48,375 nucleotides of DNA, taken from positions 1 through 48,375 of the forward strand of contig JAPLTF010000009.1 of NCBI GenBank assembly GCA_026398275.1, written 5' to 3'. Of this stretch, positions 25,758 to 33,674 are shown piece by piece; positions within the stretch are counted from its first letter, which is position 1; each line of letters begins with the position of its first letter. A model generated the notes under the pieces. That model was not told where the DNA came from. It did not search any database and worked only from the letters and a program-made list of their open reading frames with translations. Made by a program: the position numbers and the translations under genes. The stretch comes from Verrucomicrobiota bacterium. GTDB lineage: Bacteria; Verrucomicrobiota; Verrucomicrobiia; Chthoniobacterales; Terrimicrobiaceae.

Positions 25758-26453
25758 ATGAAAATCTCTTATGCGCAACAAATGGTGAGAACCTCCCTCC
25801 TCGCCGGTCTCGCCGCCGCTTTCCTGGCCACCTCCGCAACGGCTGCGACGATTTCGTTTTCCGATACGAAGTCGGTCGGGGCGGCTTACACGGATTTCTA
25901 TCTGGGAAAATTCGACACTGGGCTGGGCACCTTGACAGCCGTGCAGATCAAGGTGGACTTCAGCACCCTGGCTGGGTCGTTTACGGTAACAAGTTCATCA
26001 GCAAGTGCCGTCACGGTTAATGGTTTTGATGTTGCTTTAGTGGTGAAGCAGAATCCCGCAAATGGCTATACCCAGAACGGATTGACTCTTTACGACGTAG
26101 TAACCTCGCCAAATTGGAGTTCGACACCTGTTGCTGGAAATTCTTCCCAAATTTTCACGATTGTCGGGGGGCAAAGTTACACGATCAGCCCGCAAACCAT
26201 ACCGTCCTTGAATTTTAGCGCCTACGAATCTGTCGGCGGCGTCGGCTCGGTAGATATGCAGGCAAAAGCTACTCCCACGATTGGTGTGTCGGGAGGAGCA
26301 TACTCGGTCGATCCGACTGCAACGGTTGCCAACACGAAGCTGACAGTGACCTACACCTACACAGCCGTTCCGGAGCCGACTACGATCGGGCTTCTGGCGG
26401 TTGCGGGCGCGCTTGGTCTGCTGGCGGCCCGCGGGCGGCGCGCGTCGAAGTAG
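25758..26453 (+). CDS. PEP-CTERM-type exported protein
   Basis: The 231-residue protein has a signal peptide (TSLLAGLAAAFLATSATAA), a beta-rich mature domain full of Ser, Thr, Val and Gly, and a classical PEP-CTERM tail: VPEPTTIGLLAVAGALGLL followed by basic ARGRRASK. It is likely exported and processed by an exosortase encoded elsewhere. The start region MKISYAQQMVRTSLLAG fits a signal peptide. It is the only exported protein in the signalling block, and an 18-bp operator-like site lies 38 bases upstream of its start, so it is a candidate output of the regulator at 28489. Confidence 0.85.
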   Translation: MKISYAQQMVRTSLLAGLAAAFLATSATAATISFSDTKSVGAAYTDFYLGKFDTGLGTLTAVQIKVDFSTLAGSFTVTSSSASAVTVNGFDVALVVKQNPANGYTQNGLTLYDVVTSPNWSSTPVAGNSSQIFTIVGGQSYTISPQTIPSLNFSAYESVGGVGSVDMQAKATPTIGVSGGAYSVDPTATVANTKLTVTYTYTAVPEPTTIGLLAVAGALGLLAARGRRASK

Positions 26454-26493
26454 CTGCACGAGATTCGTCCGCATCACCCACGGTCGCGATGTA

Positions 26494-26514
26494 GGGGCGC
26501 TCTATGAGCGCCCA
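26494..26514. terminator. Hairpin between convergent genes
   Basis: GGGCGCTC-TAT-GAGCGCCC is a perfect 8-bp stem, with a further ATGAGCGCCC repeat behind it. It lies between the stops of the PEP-CTERM and TPR genes. A bidirectional terminator is possible, although no T run follows. Confidence 0.5.
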
Positions 26515-26571
26515 TGAGCGCCCATCCCCGGTTGCTTGCCACGGTTTGGTTTCTCCGAAGCAATATGCGCC

Positions 26572-27342
26572 CTATTTCTGCAGGTTGCTGAAGTAGAACG
26601 CCGCGATTTCCGGGCGGGCCATGTGGCGGACGAGGGCCGGGTCATTGAGCATATGGTCGAAGACTTGTGGCGGGACCGACACCTTTGCGACATCGAGGAT
26701 TTTTTTGGCTTCGGAGAACTCGCTATTTTGGAGGGCGACGCCGCAAAGCCCGAAGATCCACGCGGCGGTGTTTTCTGTGCCGCCGTGTTCGCGGAGGGAC
26801 TTGATCTCGGCATTCGCCTGATCGACATGCCCGGCCTGGACCATCAAAAGGAGTCGTTCGTTTGAGATGGTGATATCCCTCGGCGCGGCGGCCGCGGCCA
26901 GATCCATGTCCTTCGCCGCGGGGACGAGGTCCCCCCGCTGCCGGAGGAGGCGGGCGCGGTGCCAGTAGAGGCTTCCCGACGGCCGGATCGCCAGCCCCCG
27001 CGTGTATTGGACCATCGCGGATTGGGAGTTTCCCACGGCCTCTTCCAGCATGCCGGCCAGCTCCCACCCCTCAGCCGACTGCGCGCTCTCCAGATCGACA
27101 TGCAGCAAGACCCTCCTTGCGGCATCCACATCGCCCGAGAGAAAAAGGCGGGACGCCTCATCGATTTCCTTGCGGGAGCTTCCTGCCGCCGCGGCAGGCG
27201 ACCTTTCTTCGGGCGGCGGGGCTTTCGGGCGGAGGAGGATGGCGACGCAGGCGAGCAAGATGACGGCGAGCCCGAGAACGGCCACCATGGTGATCCTGTC
27301 CTTGCGGTATCGGGGGTCTTGAAAGTAGTTCAGTCGGTGCAT
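26572..27342 (-). CDS. Membrane-anchored TPR-repeat protein
   Basis: The 256-residue protein has a short basic N-terminus (NYFQDPRYRKDRI), one membrane helix (TMVAVLGLAVILLACVAILL, about 18-37) and a helical repeat domain with TPR-like units (for example AEGWELAGMLEEAVGNSQSAMVQYTRGLAIRPSG and WHRARLLRQRGDLVPAAKDMDLAA). TPR domains act as protein-interaction scaffolds; here it would face the periplasm or the cytoplasmic membrane surface. It follows the 27412 gene by about 70 bp on the same strand and is probably the last gene of the signalling operon. Confidence 0.75.
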   Translation of the reverse strand: MHRLNYFQDPRYRKDRITMVAVLGLAVILLACVAILLRPKAPPPEERSPAAAAGSSRKEIDEASRLFLSGDVDAARRVLLHVDLESAQSAEGWELAGMLEEAVGNSQSAMVQYTRGLAIRPSGSLYWHRARLLRQRGDLVPAAKDMDLAAAAAPRDITISNERLLLMVQAGHVDQANAEIKSLREHGGTENTAAWIFGLCGVALQNSEFSEAKKILDVAKVSVPPQVFDHMLNDPALVRHMARPEIAAFYFSNLQK

Positions 27343-27411
27343 GCGTGCGGCGGGGTGCGGCGGGCGGAAACCTGGACCCGCAAAGAGAAAAAGGCGATCA
27401 TCCCCGATAGT

Positions 27412-27756
27412 TCAGCTTCTCAAAAGCACAAAGATCCCGACCGCGGTGAGGATCGCGATCGCGGGAAGGATGATATAGCGGAGGATCCTGTCCTTTCCGT
27501 GGCGCCTGCTGCGCAACATGGAAAGCGCAGAACGGCGACGCTGCCGTTGGCGGGTGCCAGGGTCGATTGTTTTCGCAGGAGCCGGGCGGGAAACTGCGAT
27601 GCGTTCGGCGTCGTAGGCCGCTGCAGCCCCGTGCATGTGAGGCATTCTGTGAAATGCGGCGACCGCACGACTGACCACTCCGTGCAGCAGGGCGGCGGGA
27701 TCCCGGCGGCGACGGCTCCATCCGCCGAACGGAGGGCTTTGATGGGACGAACTCAT
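27412..27756 (-). CDS. Basic protein with C-terminal transmembrane helix
   Basis: This 114-residue protein is arginine-rich and low-complexity through its first 85 residues and ends in a membrane helix (YIILPAIAILTAVGIFVLL). Its GKDRILRYIILP entry resembles the RKDRITMVAVLG entry of the TPR protein downstream. ATG 27756 overlaps the TGA of the H-NOX-like gene (27756-27758) by one base, so the two are translationally coupled. The family is unknown. A competing frame on the same strand lacks a membrane helix and looks like a shadow. Confidence 0.55.
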   Translation of the reverse strand: MSSSHQSPPFGGWSRRRRDPAALLHGVVSRAVAAFHRMPHMHGAAAAYDAERIAVSRPAPAKTIDPGTRQRQRRRSALSMLRSRRHGKDRILRYIILPAIAILTAVGIFVLLRS

Positions 27757-28397
27757 CACCCCACAAGGGCCAGGTGCCCGGCATGGTGTTCGGTCCCGAG
27801 CGCCGTCCCGCTCCGGATCACGAACGTGTGGACGGTCTCTCCGCGGGGGGCGGATGATTCCGTGTGGGTGACGATCGAGGGCCCGTCCTGCCCTCCCTGG
27901 ATTTCAGACAGGAACCCTTTGAGGAACATGAGCAGGTCGCGCTCGCGGAGGACGCACTGGATTTTCAGCCCGGAATCGTTGGTCGCCCGGACCCGGAGGC
28001 TTCCCGGGACGATCGCGTCAAGGATCCATGAGCACGAGTTGTAATAGAACGCCGCCGCCGAAAAATAATCCGCCCCGGAGGCGAACGGGAGGCGCGGGAA
28101 GGTGCCGTCCTTCAGGCTGCAGGCGTAATGCCCGCCGAGCTGCTCCAGCATGTCGGGAACGCATGTGTCCAGAAGCTCGGCGGCGGAGTCGAGGAGCGTC
28201 GATCGATTGGAGGGGATCAGGCGGCCCTCCGTGACGGGCGACAATTTATCCAGCGCGGCGACCCTTTGCGGGCCATAGGACTCGATGTGCTGCTCGAAAT
28301 CGCAGAGGGGAAGACTTGCCTGAATGATGGAATGCCAGATCCTTTTCCCGAATTTCCGGACGACCATCTCCTGCAAAAGTATTTCCAGTTTCTCCAT
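27756..28397 (-). CDS. H-NOX/HNOB-like protein, heme ligand not evident
   Basis: A 213-residue protein whose N-terminus (LEILLQEMVVRKFGKRIWHSII, residues 4-25) closely resembles the first helix of H-NOX gas-sensor domains (xLxxxVxxxFGxxxWxxI). The NRSTLLDSAAELLDTCVPDMLEQLGGHY stretch (64-91) and the VPGSLRV...LKGFLSEI end (130-166) also follow H-NOX order. The proximal heme histidine before YPGM is replaced by a YNSCSW segment (119-124), and YxSxR is absent, so it may not bind heme in the usual way. About 45 poorly structured residues follow. ATG 28397 is chosen because the longer frame upstream is proline-rich and crosses the operator-like site. H-NOX proteins often regulate partner histidine kinases, which fits the neighbours. 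The assignment is by eye only. Confidence 0.45.
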   Translation of the reverse strand: MEKLEILLQEMVVRKFGKRIWHSIIQASLPLCDFEQHIESYGPQRVAALDKLSPVTEGRLIPSNRSTLLDSAAELLDTCVPDMLEQLGGHYACSLKDGTFPRLPFASGADYFSAAAFYYNSCSWILDAIVPGSLRVRATNDSGLKIQCVLRERDLLMFLKGFLSEIQGGQDGPSIVTHTESSAPRGETVHTFVIRSGTALGTEHHAGHLALVG

Positions 28398-28462
28398 GTC
28401 CTCAATGGCGGCGATCACCGCTGAGCACCTTGGAGAATAAGTCGGATGCGGCTGCGGCCGCC

Positions 28463-28480
28463 ATACCGTGTTGACGGTAT
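28463..28480. promoter_or_regulatory. 18-bp operator-like site upstream of the H-NOX-like gene
   Basis: ATACCGTGTTGACGGTAT is the most symmetric copy (TACCGTG-TT-GACGGTA). It lies 66 bases before the ATG at 28397 and directly after the response-regulator stop codon, so the downstream genes may have their own regulated promoter. Confidence 0.65.
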
Positions 28481-28488
28481 TTTTCGGG

Positions 28489-29106
28489 TCAGGAATTCTT
28501 ATGCGGGGCCGGGCGCTGGCAGTAGAGGGCGGCGGTGCGGACGAGGTCGGCACCGCTGGATTTCAGCTTCCGGGAAATGGCTTTTCTATGCGACTCAACC
28601 GTGCGCTGGGAGATGAAGAGCTCGGCGGCGATCTGCTTGTTTCCGCGCCCGTGCCCGACGAGCTGGAAGATCTCGAGCTCGCGCGGCGTGAGGAGGAGGG
28701 TGGGGTCGGTGCCGGAGGCATTCTCCAGAGCGGGAAATTTTTCCTTGAGAAGCGAATCCACCTCGCGGAGCAGGACGTCGAAGGCGCGCACTTTATCCAC
28801 GATCGCACGGAAGCATTTCGCCAGTTCCGGGCTCCACTCGACCTGACCGGGCTGTGCGGTGAGGAGGATGCACTCGATCCCCGGCACCAGCTCTTTCGCC
28901 TTCTGCGCGAGCAGCAGCCCGTCGCCTCCCGGGAGGACGAGGTCGAAGATGCCGAGATCCGGCCTGTGGTGTTCGACCGCCAGGAGCCCCTCCTGGACGC
29001 TGGTGGCGGTGGCGACGACCTCGATGTAGGGGACGGTCTTCAGCGTGGCCACGAGAAGCTCGAGGAACATGAGCTGGTCTTCGACAACGAGGCAGCGGAG
29101 TTTCAT
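28489..29106 (-). CDS. LuxR/NarL-type response regulator
   Basis: The 205-residue protein has a receiver domain (about 1-120: LRCLVVEDQLMFLELL, the phospho-acceptor Asp in GIFDLVLPGGDG, and a conserved Lys in IVDKVRAF). A C-terminal LuxR-type helix-turn-helix follows (about 140-200: LTPRELEIFQLVGHGRGNKQIAAELF, SQRTVESHRKAISRKL). It should be phosphorylated by one or more of the adjacent kinases and bind DNA as a dimer. ATG 29106 is preferred because CGGAG precedes it. NarL-type regulators bind 7-2-7 inverted heptamers, the geometry of the six 18-bp sites in this block, so it is the natural candidate regulator. Confidence 0.93.
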   Translation of the reverse strand: MKLRCLVVEDQLMFLELLVATLKTVPYIEVVATATSVQEGLLAVEHHRPDLGIFDLVLPGGDGLLLAQKAKELVPGIECILLTAQPGQVEWSPELAKCFRAIVDKVRAFDVLLREVDSLLKEKFPALENASGTDPTLLLTPRELEIFQLVGHGRGNKQIAAELFISQRTVESHRKAISRKLKSSGADLVRTAALYCQRPAPHKNS

Positions 29107-29145
29107 GCGCTCCGGCATGTTCTCAGATGTGCGCATCGCGGGCAA

Positions 29146-30210
29146 TCACTGTTCCGGGAGCGAGAGTTCGACCTCAAGCCCGGGCCCGACCGGCTTGAAG
29201 CGGAGTTGGCAGCCGTCGCATTTGATCTGGGCCTTGCAGATCGCGAGTCCGAGCCCGAGGCCCTGCTGCTCGCGCTCGTCGCGGTGGAACTGTTTGAACG
29301 GCCCGATCGCAGCGATCTCCTCCTCGCTCATCCCGCAGCCGTGGTCGCGGCAGCTCAGGGTCAGGTGCCCGTCGGCCTTCGTCATCTTCACCTCGACCTT
29401 CGAGCCTCGCGGGGAGAATTTGAAAGCGTTGGAGATCACCTCGCCCGCGATGCGGTCGAGGCAGTTCCCGCAGTGGGTCGGGGTTTCGAGCGTGTGGAGG
29501 ACGAGATCTTTTTCCCGGTCGGCCTCCTGGGCCAGCCTGGTGGCGACGGAGGCGACCAGCACGCCCGCCTCCACGGGGACGGTGGAATGGAAGGGGTCCT
29601 GGCCGGCGCTGAGCGAAAGATAGAGGATGTAGTTCAGGGCTGTCCTTTCGAGCCGGTTGGCGGCGTCCTCCATGAGGTCCAGAATCTCCCTGTTTTCGCT
29701 GCCGAGGTTGTTTTCATCCGCGCGAAGGATTCCGATCCCGCCGATGATGCCGCTCAGCGGGGTGCGGATTTCATGCGGGAGATACTTCAGCTTCCGGGCC
29801 TGATAGTTCGCCATATCAATCCCCGCGGCAGTCCGGCGCTTCTCGGAGCGCTCGAGGCGGGACTTGATCGCGGCGAGCAGCCCGTCGCTGGTGAACGGCT
29901 TGGTCACATAGTCGTCCGCCCCGAGGTTCATGCCCTCGCGCACCTGATTCACCTCGGCGAGGGCGCTGAGGAAAATGAATGGGACCTCGCCCCCTGAATG
30001 CATTTTCCGGACGTGGCCGAGGATGTCGTAGCCGGTCATTCCCGGAAGGATGATATCGCAGAGCACGAGGTCCGGAACCTTCTCCCTGAGCTTCTCCAAA
30101 GCCGGGGGGCCGGAGTCGAAGCCGGAAACTTCGTAACCGCTCAACTCGAGAAGCATCTTGGTGTTTTCCCGCAGGGGGGCATTGTCTTCGATAAGGAACA
30201 GGGTTTGCAT
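29146..30210 (-). CDS. Receiver-histidine kinase hybrid (REC-HisKA-HATPase)
   Basis: The 354-residue protein starts with a receiver domain (MQTLFLIEDNAPLRENTKML, Asp in VLCDIILPGMTGYD, Lys in DDYVTKPF; residues 1-120). A short HisKA follows (KYLPHEIRTPLSGIIGGI, about 150), then an ATPase domain (GEVISNAFKFSPRG, DHGCGMS, GLGLGLAICKA). With the receiver in front of the kinase core and no sensor domain, it looks like a phosphorelay intermediate: the receiver may take phosphate from the six-PAS kinase upstream and control this kinase's activity. ATG 30210 is used; the in-frame extension to 30648 lies inside the upstream gene. It starts 5 bp after that gene's stop. Confidence 0.9.
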   Translation of the reverse strand: MQTLFLIEDNAPLRENTKMLLELSGYEVSGFDSGPPALEKLREKVPDLVLCDIILPGMTGYDILGHVRKMHSGGEVPFIFLSALAEVNQVREGMNLGADDYVTKPFTSDGLLAAIKSRLERSEKRRTAAGIDMANYQARKLKYLPHEIRTPLSGIIGGIGILRADENNLGSENREILDLMEDAANRLERTALNYILYLSLSAGQDPFHSTVPVEAGVLVASVATRLAQEADREKDLVLHTLETPTHCGNCLDRIAGEVISNAFKFSPRGSKVEVKMTKADGHLTLSCRDHGCGMSEEEIAAIGPFKQFHRDEREQQGLGLGLAICKAQIKCDGCQLRFKPVGPGLEVELSLPEQ

Positions 30211-30215
30211 AAAGT

Positions 30216-33200
30216 TCAGATGGTTGGAGTGAAGTCGTCGTCGAGAGGGATGGTGACAGAAAATCCGGATCCGTCCGGCTGCGGCGCGTATCGCATCCGC
30301 CCCCCATGGGCCTGCGCGCATTTCTGGGCGATGAAGAGCCCGAGGCCGGAGCCGGGCCTGTCCCCGACATTCGACGCCCGCGAAAACGCGTCGAAGAGGA
30401 ATTGCCTCTCCGCCTCCGGAACCCCGATCCCCCGGTCGAGAACCGAGAGGGTGAGCGAGTCCAAGCCGGCCTCCACGCCGAGCTCGATGCGGGTGTCGTC
30501 CGGCGAGTATTTCAGCGCGTTTTCCAGGAGGTTTTTCAGAATATGGTGGAGGAGGCGCTCGTCGGCCATGACGCGCAGCCCGGCATTGCGGAAGGCGATA
30601 TCGATCCGCGAGGGGGATTTCAAGTCGGGCTGGACCTCCTGACAGCACCGCTTCAGGAAGTCGAGCAGGGCGAAGCGGACCGGGGTGCAGGGCAGCTTCC
30701 CCTCCTCGATCTTTCCGGCGAGGAGGAGGTCGTCAAGGGTCCGCGCCATCGAGGACGCGCCGGTCATCAGACCCGACAGGACCGACTGCGACCGCTCGGG
30801 CGGCATCGCGTTGCCGAAATTTTTCAGGATCTCGCAGGCGACCATGATATTGGCGAGCGGGGTGCGGAGCTCGTGGCTGGCCATCGAGACAAACCGCGAC
30901 TTGAGGCGGGTGAGTTCCTCGGCACGGGCCAGGTTTTGGAGGGCGGCGGCCTCCGCGCGCTTGAACTCGGTGATGTCCCAGTTCGTGCCGACCATGTGGA
31001 AGGGTTTGCCGTCGACGTTCCGCTGCACGAGGGCCATGGCGCGGATGTGGTGGGTGCTCCCGTCCGGCCAGACCACGCGAAAATCGGTGTTGAAATCCTT
31101 TTCGCCGCGCAGCGCCATTTGGATCTCGGCATCGCCACGTTCGCGATCATCCGGGTGGAGTCCCGCCTGCCAGGCCTCGTAAGCCGCGGTGAAACGATCC
31201 GGCGTGATCCCGTAGAGGCGATACATGCGGTCGTCCCAGACGAGGCGATCGTTGACAACGTCCCAGTCCCAGATGCCGACCTGTCCCGCCCTCGTGGCCA
31301 GCGACAGACGGTCGACAAGCTGCTTCAGCTCTTCATCCTTTTGCTTTTGCTCGGTGATGTCGGTGATGAAGCCGTGCCAGAGCACGGACCCGTCCTCCTC
31401 CCGCTGCGGCACGGAGTTCCCGTAAAGTAGCCGGACCGTGCCGTCGGCGAACCTGACCCGATACCCGTGTTGCCAGGGCGTGAGGTCCCGAGCCGATTGT
31501 TGGATGGACTCGACGACGCCCCCGCGGTCGTCCGGGTGGACGTTCGCAAAAACTTTAGAAGCATCCTCGCGGACCTCTTGTGGCGTGACCCGGTAGATGT
31601 CTTTGATGGCATCGCTGGTGAACGGGAAGCAGGATGTCCCGTCGGGGCGCATGCGATGCTGGTAGAGGACCCCTGGGACGCGGTCGGCGATTTTCAGGAG
31701 GCGGGTCAACAGCTCCTCGCGGTCCTGCTTCGCGTGGTTGATTTCGGTGATGTCGAGGCAGGACCCTATGAAGCCGAAAAAACTTCCATCCGGCGCGACC
31801 CGGGGAACGCCATGATCCTGCAGCCAGCGGTATTCTCCATCGGCGCGACGCAGGCGGTATTCCATCTTGAATTCCCGATGCGCCTTGAGCGCCAGCCGGT
31901 AGGTGCGCATGCAGGTTTCGAGATCGTCCGGGTGGACGCCTTCCGTCCAGCCGTTGCCGAGTTCCTGCTCCAGCGTGCGCCCGGTGAAATCGAGCCACGG
32001 CTGGTTGAAATAGTGGCAAAGGCCGTCCGTGCCGGACTCCCAGAGCAGGACCGGCGCGGAGTCGGCCATGCTGCGGAATCGCCCCTCGCTTTCCTGCAGG
32101 AGCCGGGTTGTCTGCTTGAGCGCCGTGACGTCCATCCACACGGAAAGCAGGTGCCGCTGTCCCCTCATCACGACCACCTCGGCGGAGCAGAGCACCTCGA
32201 GAAGCGTCCCGTCCGCGCGCCTGACCTGGAGCTCCATGTTGTGCAGCCTCCCGTCGGATTCCAGTTTTGCAGAGGTGCGGTCCATGGCCCCCGGGTCCGG
32301 GAAAATTCCGAGTTCCAGAGCTGTCTTCCCGAGGACCTCCGCCTTCGAGTATCCAAGCGCGGAGAGAAACTCGGTGTTCACATCCACAAACCTCCTCTCG
32401 GGGAGGGTCGAGAGGACCATGATCGCCGGGCTGTTGTGAAAAAGCAGCTCGAAGCGCTGCCGGGCCTCCTGCTCCTCCGTGATGTCCTTGCAGAGCCCGA
32501 ACAGGCAATCCTTCCCGTCCCACTTCCCCGGCCAGACCCGCGTCTCTACGAGGAGGCGGATGCCGGACTTTGTTTGCAAAGGCAGCGGGCAGGTCTCGCG
32601 CTCCTTGCGCAGCATGGCTCCGACGATCTCCGCCGCCTTCGGTCTGTGCTCCGCCGGATGCAGGTCGATCAGGAGCATCGCCCGGAGTTCCTCCGCGGAG
32701 TATTCAAGCTTCCGCGAGGCCGCGCGGTTGCTGAAGAGGATTTGACCGTTCTGGTCTCCGACGAAGATCATGTCGTCGAGGGTCTCAAAAAACGTGCGGA
32801 AGTTGTCCTCGCTCTCCCTGAGCGACTGCTTGATCGCCCCGATGCGCTCGCTGGCGTCGCTGCAGATGCAGGCGATCCCGCCGTCGGGCAGGAGGCTCAG
32901 GGACAGCTCCTGGACAAAATGGCTTCGGTCCTTTCGGTGGCCGCGGACCTGCCCGCGCCAGATCTTTTTTTCCAGCAGGACGGGGAACACCGACTTCTCG
33001 ATGAATTCGATCTCCTCCTGCGTGTAAAAAATGTGCCAGCTCTGCCCGAGGACCTCCGCGGCCTCGCGGTATCCGAAGAGCGAAAGGTGGGCGGGGTTGA
33101 TATAGGTGTAGCACCCGTCAGGGCCGGTGATCGCGATCCCCTCCGAGGCCGCATCCAGGGCGGTCGCGCGGTTCTGAAGCTCCCGGGCGGCGGCTCTGGC

Positions 33201-33281
33201 CTTGCGCGCGTTGCCGGGCAGCTTTACGGTGGCCACTTCCAGCCTGACCGCCTTCCGCGGAGAATTTTTGATCTTCGGCAT
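30216..33281 (-). CDS. Soluble multi-PAS histidine kinase
   Basis: A protein of about 1021 residues with six consecutive PAS domains by eye. Markers are AASEGIAITGPDGCYTYINP, FFETLDDMIFVGDQNGQILF, FHNSPAIMVLS, MADSAPVLLWESGTDG, ADRVPGVLYQHR and ATRAGQVGIWDWD. Most end in a DITE-type linker, and the WxxxVHPDD pattern is repeated. The kinase core has HisKA (FVSMASHELRTPLANIM, about 790) and ATPase boxes (LLENALKYSPDDT, DRGIGVP, GSGLGLFIAQK). There is no membrane helix, so it senses cytoplasmic signals. It has no receiver of its own; the next two genes supply one each. An 18-bp operator-like site lies about 105 bases upstream, suggesting control by the system's own regulator. ATG 33281 or the preceding GTG 33284 may start translation. 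Confidence 0.92.
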   Translation of the reverse strand: MPKIKNSPRKAVRLEVATVKLPGNARKARAAARELQNRATALDAASEGIAITGPDGCYTYINPAHLSLFGYREAAEVLGQSWHIFYTQEEIEFIEKSVFPVLLEKKIWRGQVRGHRKDRSHFVQELSLSLLPDGGIACICSDASERIGAIKQSLRESEDNFRTFFETLDDMIFVGDQNGQILFSNRAASRKLEYSAEELRAMLLIDLHPAEHRPKAAEIVGAMLRKERETCPLPLQTKSGIRLLVETRVWPGKWDGKDCLFGLCKDITEEQEARQRFELLFHNSPAIMVLSTLPERRFVDVNTEFLSALGYSKAEVLGKTALELGIFPDPGAMDRTSAKLESDGRLHNMELQVRRADGTLLEVLCSAEVVVMRGQRHLLSVWMDVTALKQTTRLLQESEGRFRSMADSAPVLLWESGTDGLCHYFNQPWLDFTGRTLEQELGNGWTEGVHPDDLETCMRTYRLALKAHREFKMEYRLRRADGEYRWLQDHGVPRVAPDGSFFGFIGSCLDITEINHAKQDREELLTRLLKIADRVPGVLYQHRMRPDGTSCFPFTSDAIKDIYRVTPQEVREDASKVFANVHPDDRGGVVESIQQSARDLTPWQHGYRVRFADGTVRLLYGNSVPQREEDGSVLWHGFITDITEQKQKDEELKQLVDRLSLATRAGQVGIWDWDVVNDRLVWDDRMYRLYGITPDRFTAAYEAWQAGLHPDDRERGDAEIQMALRGEKDFNTDFRVVWPDGSTHHIRAMALVQRNVDGKPFHMVGTNWDITEFKRAEAAALQNLARAEELTRLKSRFVSMASHELRTPLANIMVACEILKNFGNAMPPERSQSVLSGLMTGASSMARTLDDLLLAGKIEEGKLPCTPVRFALLDFLKRCCQEVQPDLKSPSRIDIAFRNAGLRVMADERLLHHILKNLLENALKYSPDDTRIELGVEAGLDSLTLSVLDRGIGVPEAERQFLFDAFSRASNVGDRPGSGLGLFIAQKCAQAHGGRMRYAPQPDGSGFSVTIPLDDDFTPTI

Positions 33282-33385
33282 CACATCGGTTGGCTTTGCC
33301 GGCGCGGGCAGAGGTTTTTAGTGGATCGGCGCATGAACAATGTCGGGATGCCCATGACCATACTCTGAGGAAGGTGGAATTTGCC

Positions 33386-33403
33386 ATACCGTGAAGTGGG
33401 TAT
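33386..33403. promoter_or_regulatory. 18-bp operator-like site upstream of the six-PAS kinase
   Basis: ATACCGTGAAGTGGGTAT (TACCGTG-AA-GTGGGTA) fits the consensus. It lies about 105 bases before the kinase start codon, in the promoter region of the signalling operon. Confidence 0.7.
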
Positions 33404-33439
33404 ATGCACACAGGGTGCTGAAAAGTGTTTCGTAACAGT

Positions 33440-33568
33440 TTAGCCTGATAGGTTCAGCTTCGGCGTGGAGCCGAAAATGACATCCTGGGCGTGGATTGGG
33501 GAGGATCGGAAGAGGGAGCGGAACATGTCGATGACCTTTGCTCCCTGGAGGGCAGCGGTCTGGGAGAG
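33440..33568 (-). pseudogene. Remnant of a coding sequence
   Basis: A 42-residue open stretch reads SQTAALQGAKVIDMFRSLFR... and ends IFGSTPKLNLSG before a TAA. It looks protein-like but has no start codon and is cut off upstream by a stop. A GGGGTCA motif follows nearby at 33572. I read it as the C-terminal end of a lost gene, possibly a transposase, but cannot name the family. Confidence 0.4.
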
Positions 33569-33674
33569 TTAGGGGTCAAAGATATCTGACAATTCATGCG
33601 GGGCAGGTGAAGTTGGCTTTCCGTGCGGGGGCATCCTGAATTTCGATGGCAGCAGCACCCGGGGTTCCGCCGTT

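Noticed and set aside
27398-27784. 128-residue minus-strand frame overlapping the tail-anchored-type protein
   Set aside because: It lacks a membrane helix and coupling signals. The alternative frame at 27412-27756 ends in a clear membrane helix and overlaps the previous stop.
28468-29997. 509-residue plus-strand frame opposite the response regulator and REC-kinase
   Set aside because: The minus strand carries complete receiver, HTH and kinase motifs; the plus frame has none.
33348-33365. Possible second operator near the six-PAS kinase (ATGCCCATGACCATACTC)
   Set aside because: The left half fits and it is spaced like the paired sites, but the right half does not match, so I did not count it.
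31467-33368. 633-residue plus-strand frame opposite the six-PAS kinase
   Set aside because: It is the antisense of a gene with six PAS domains and a kinase core, so it is a shadow.
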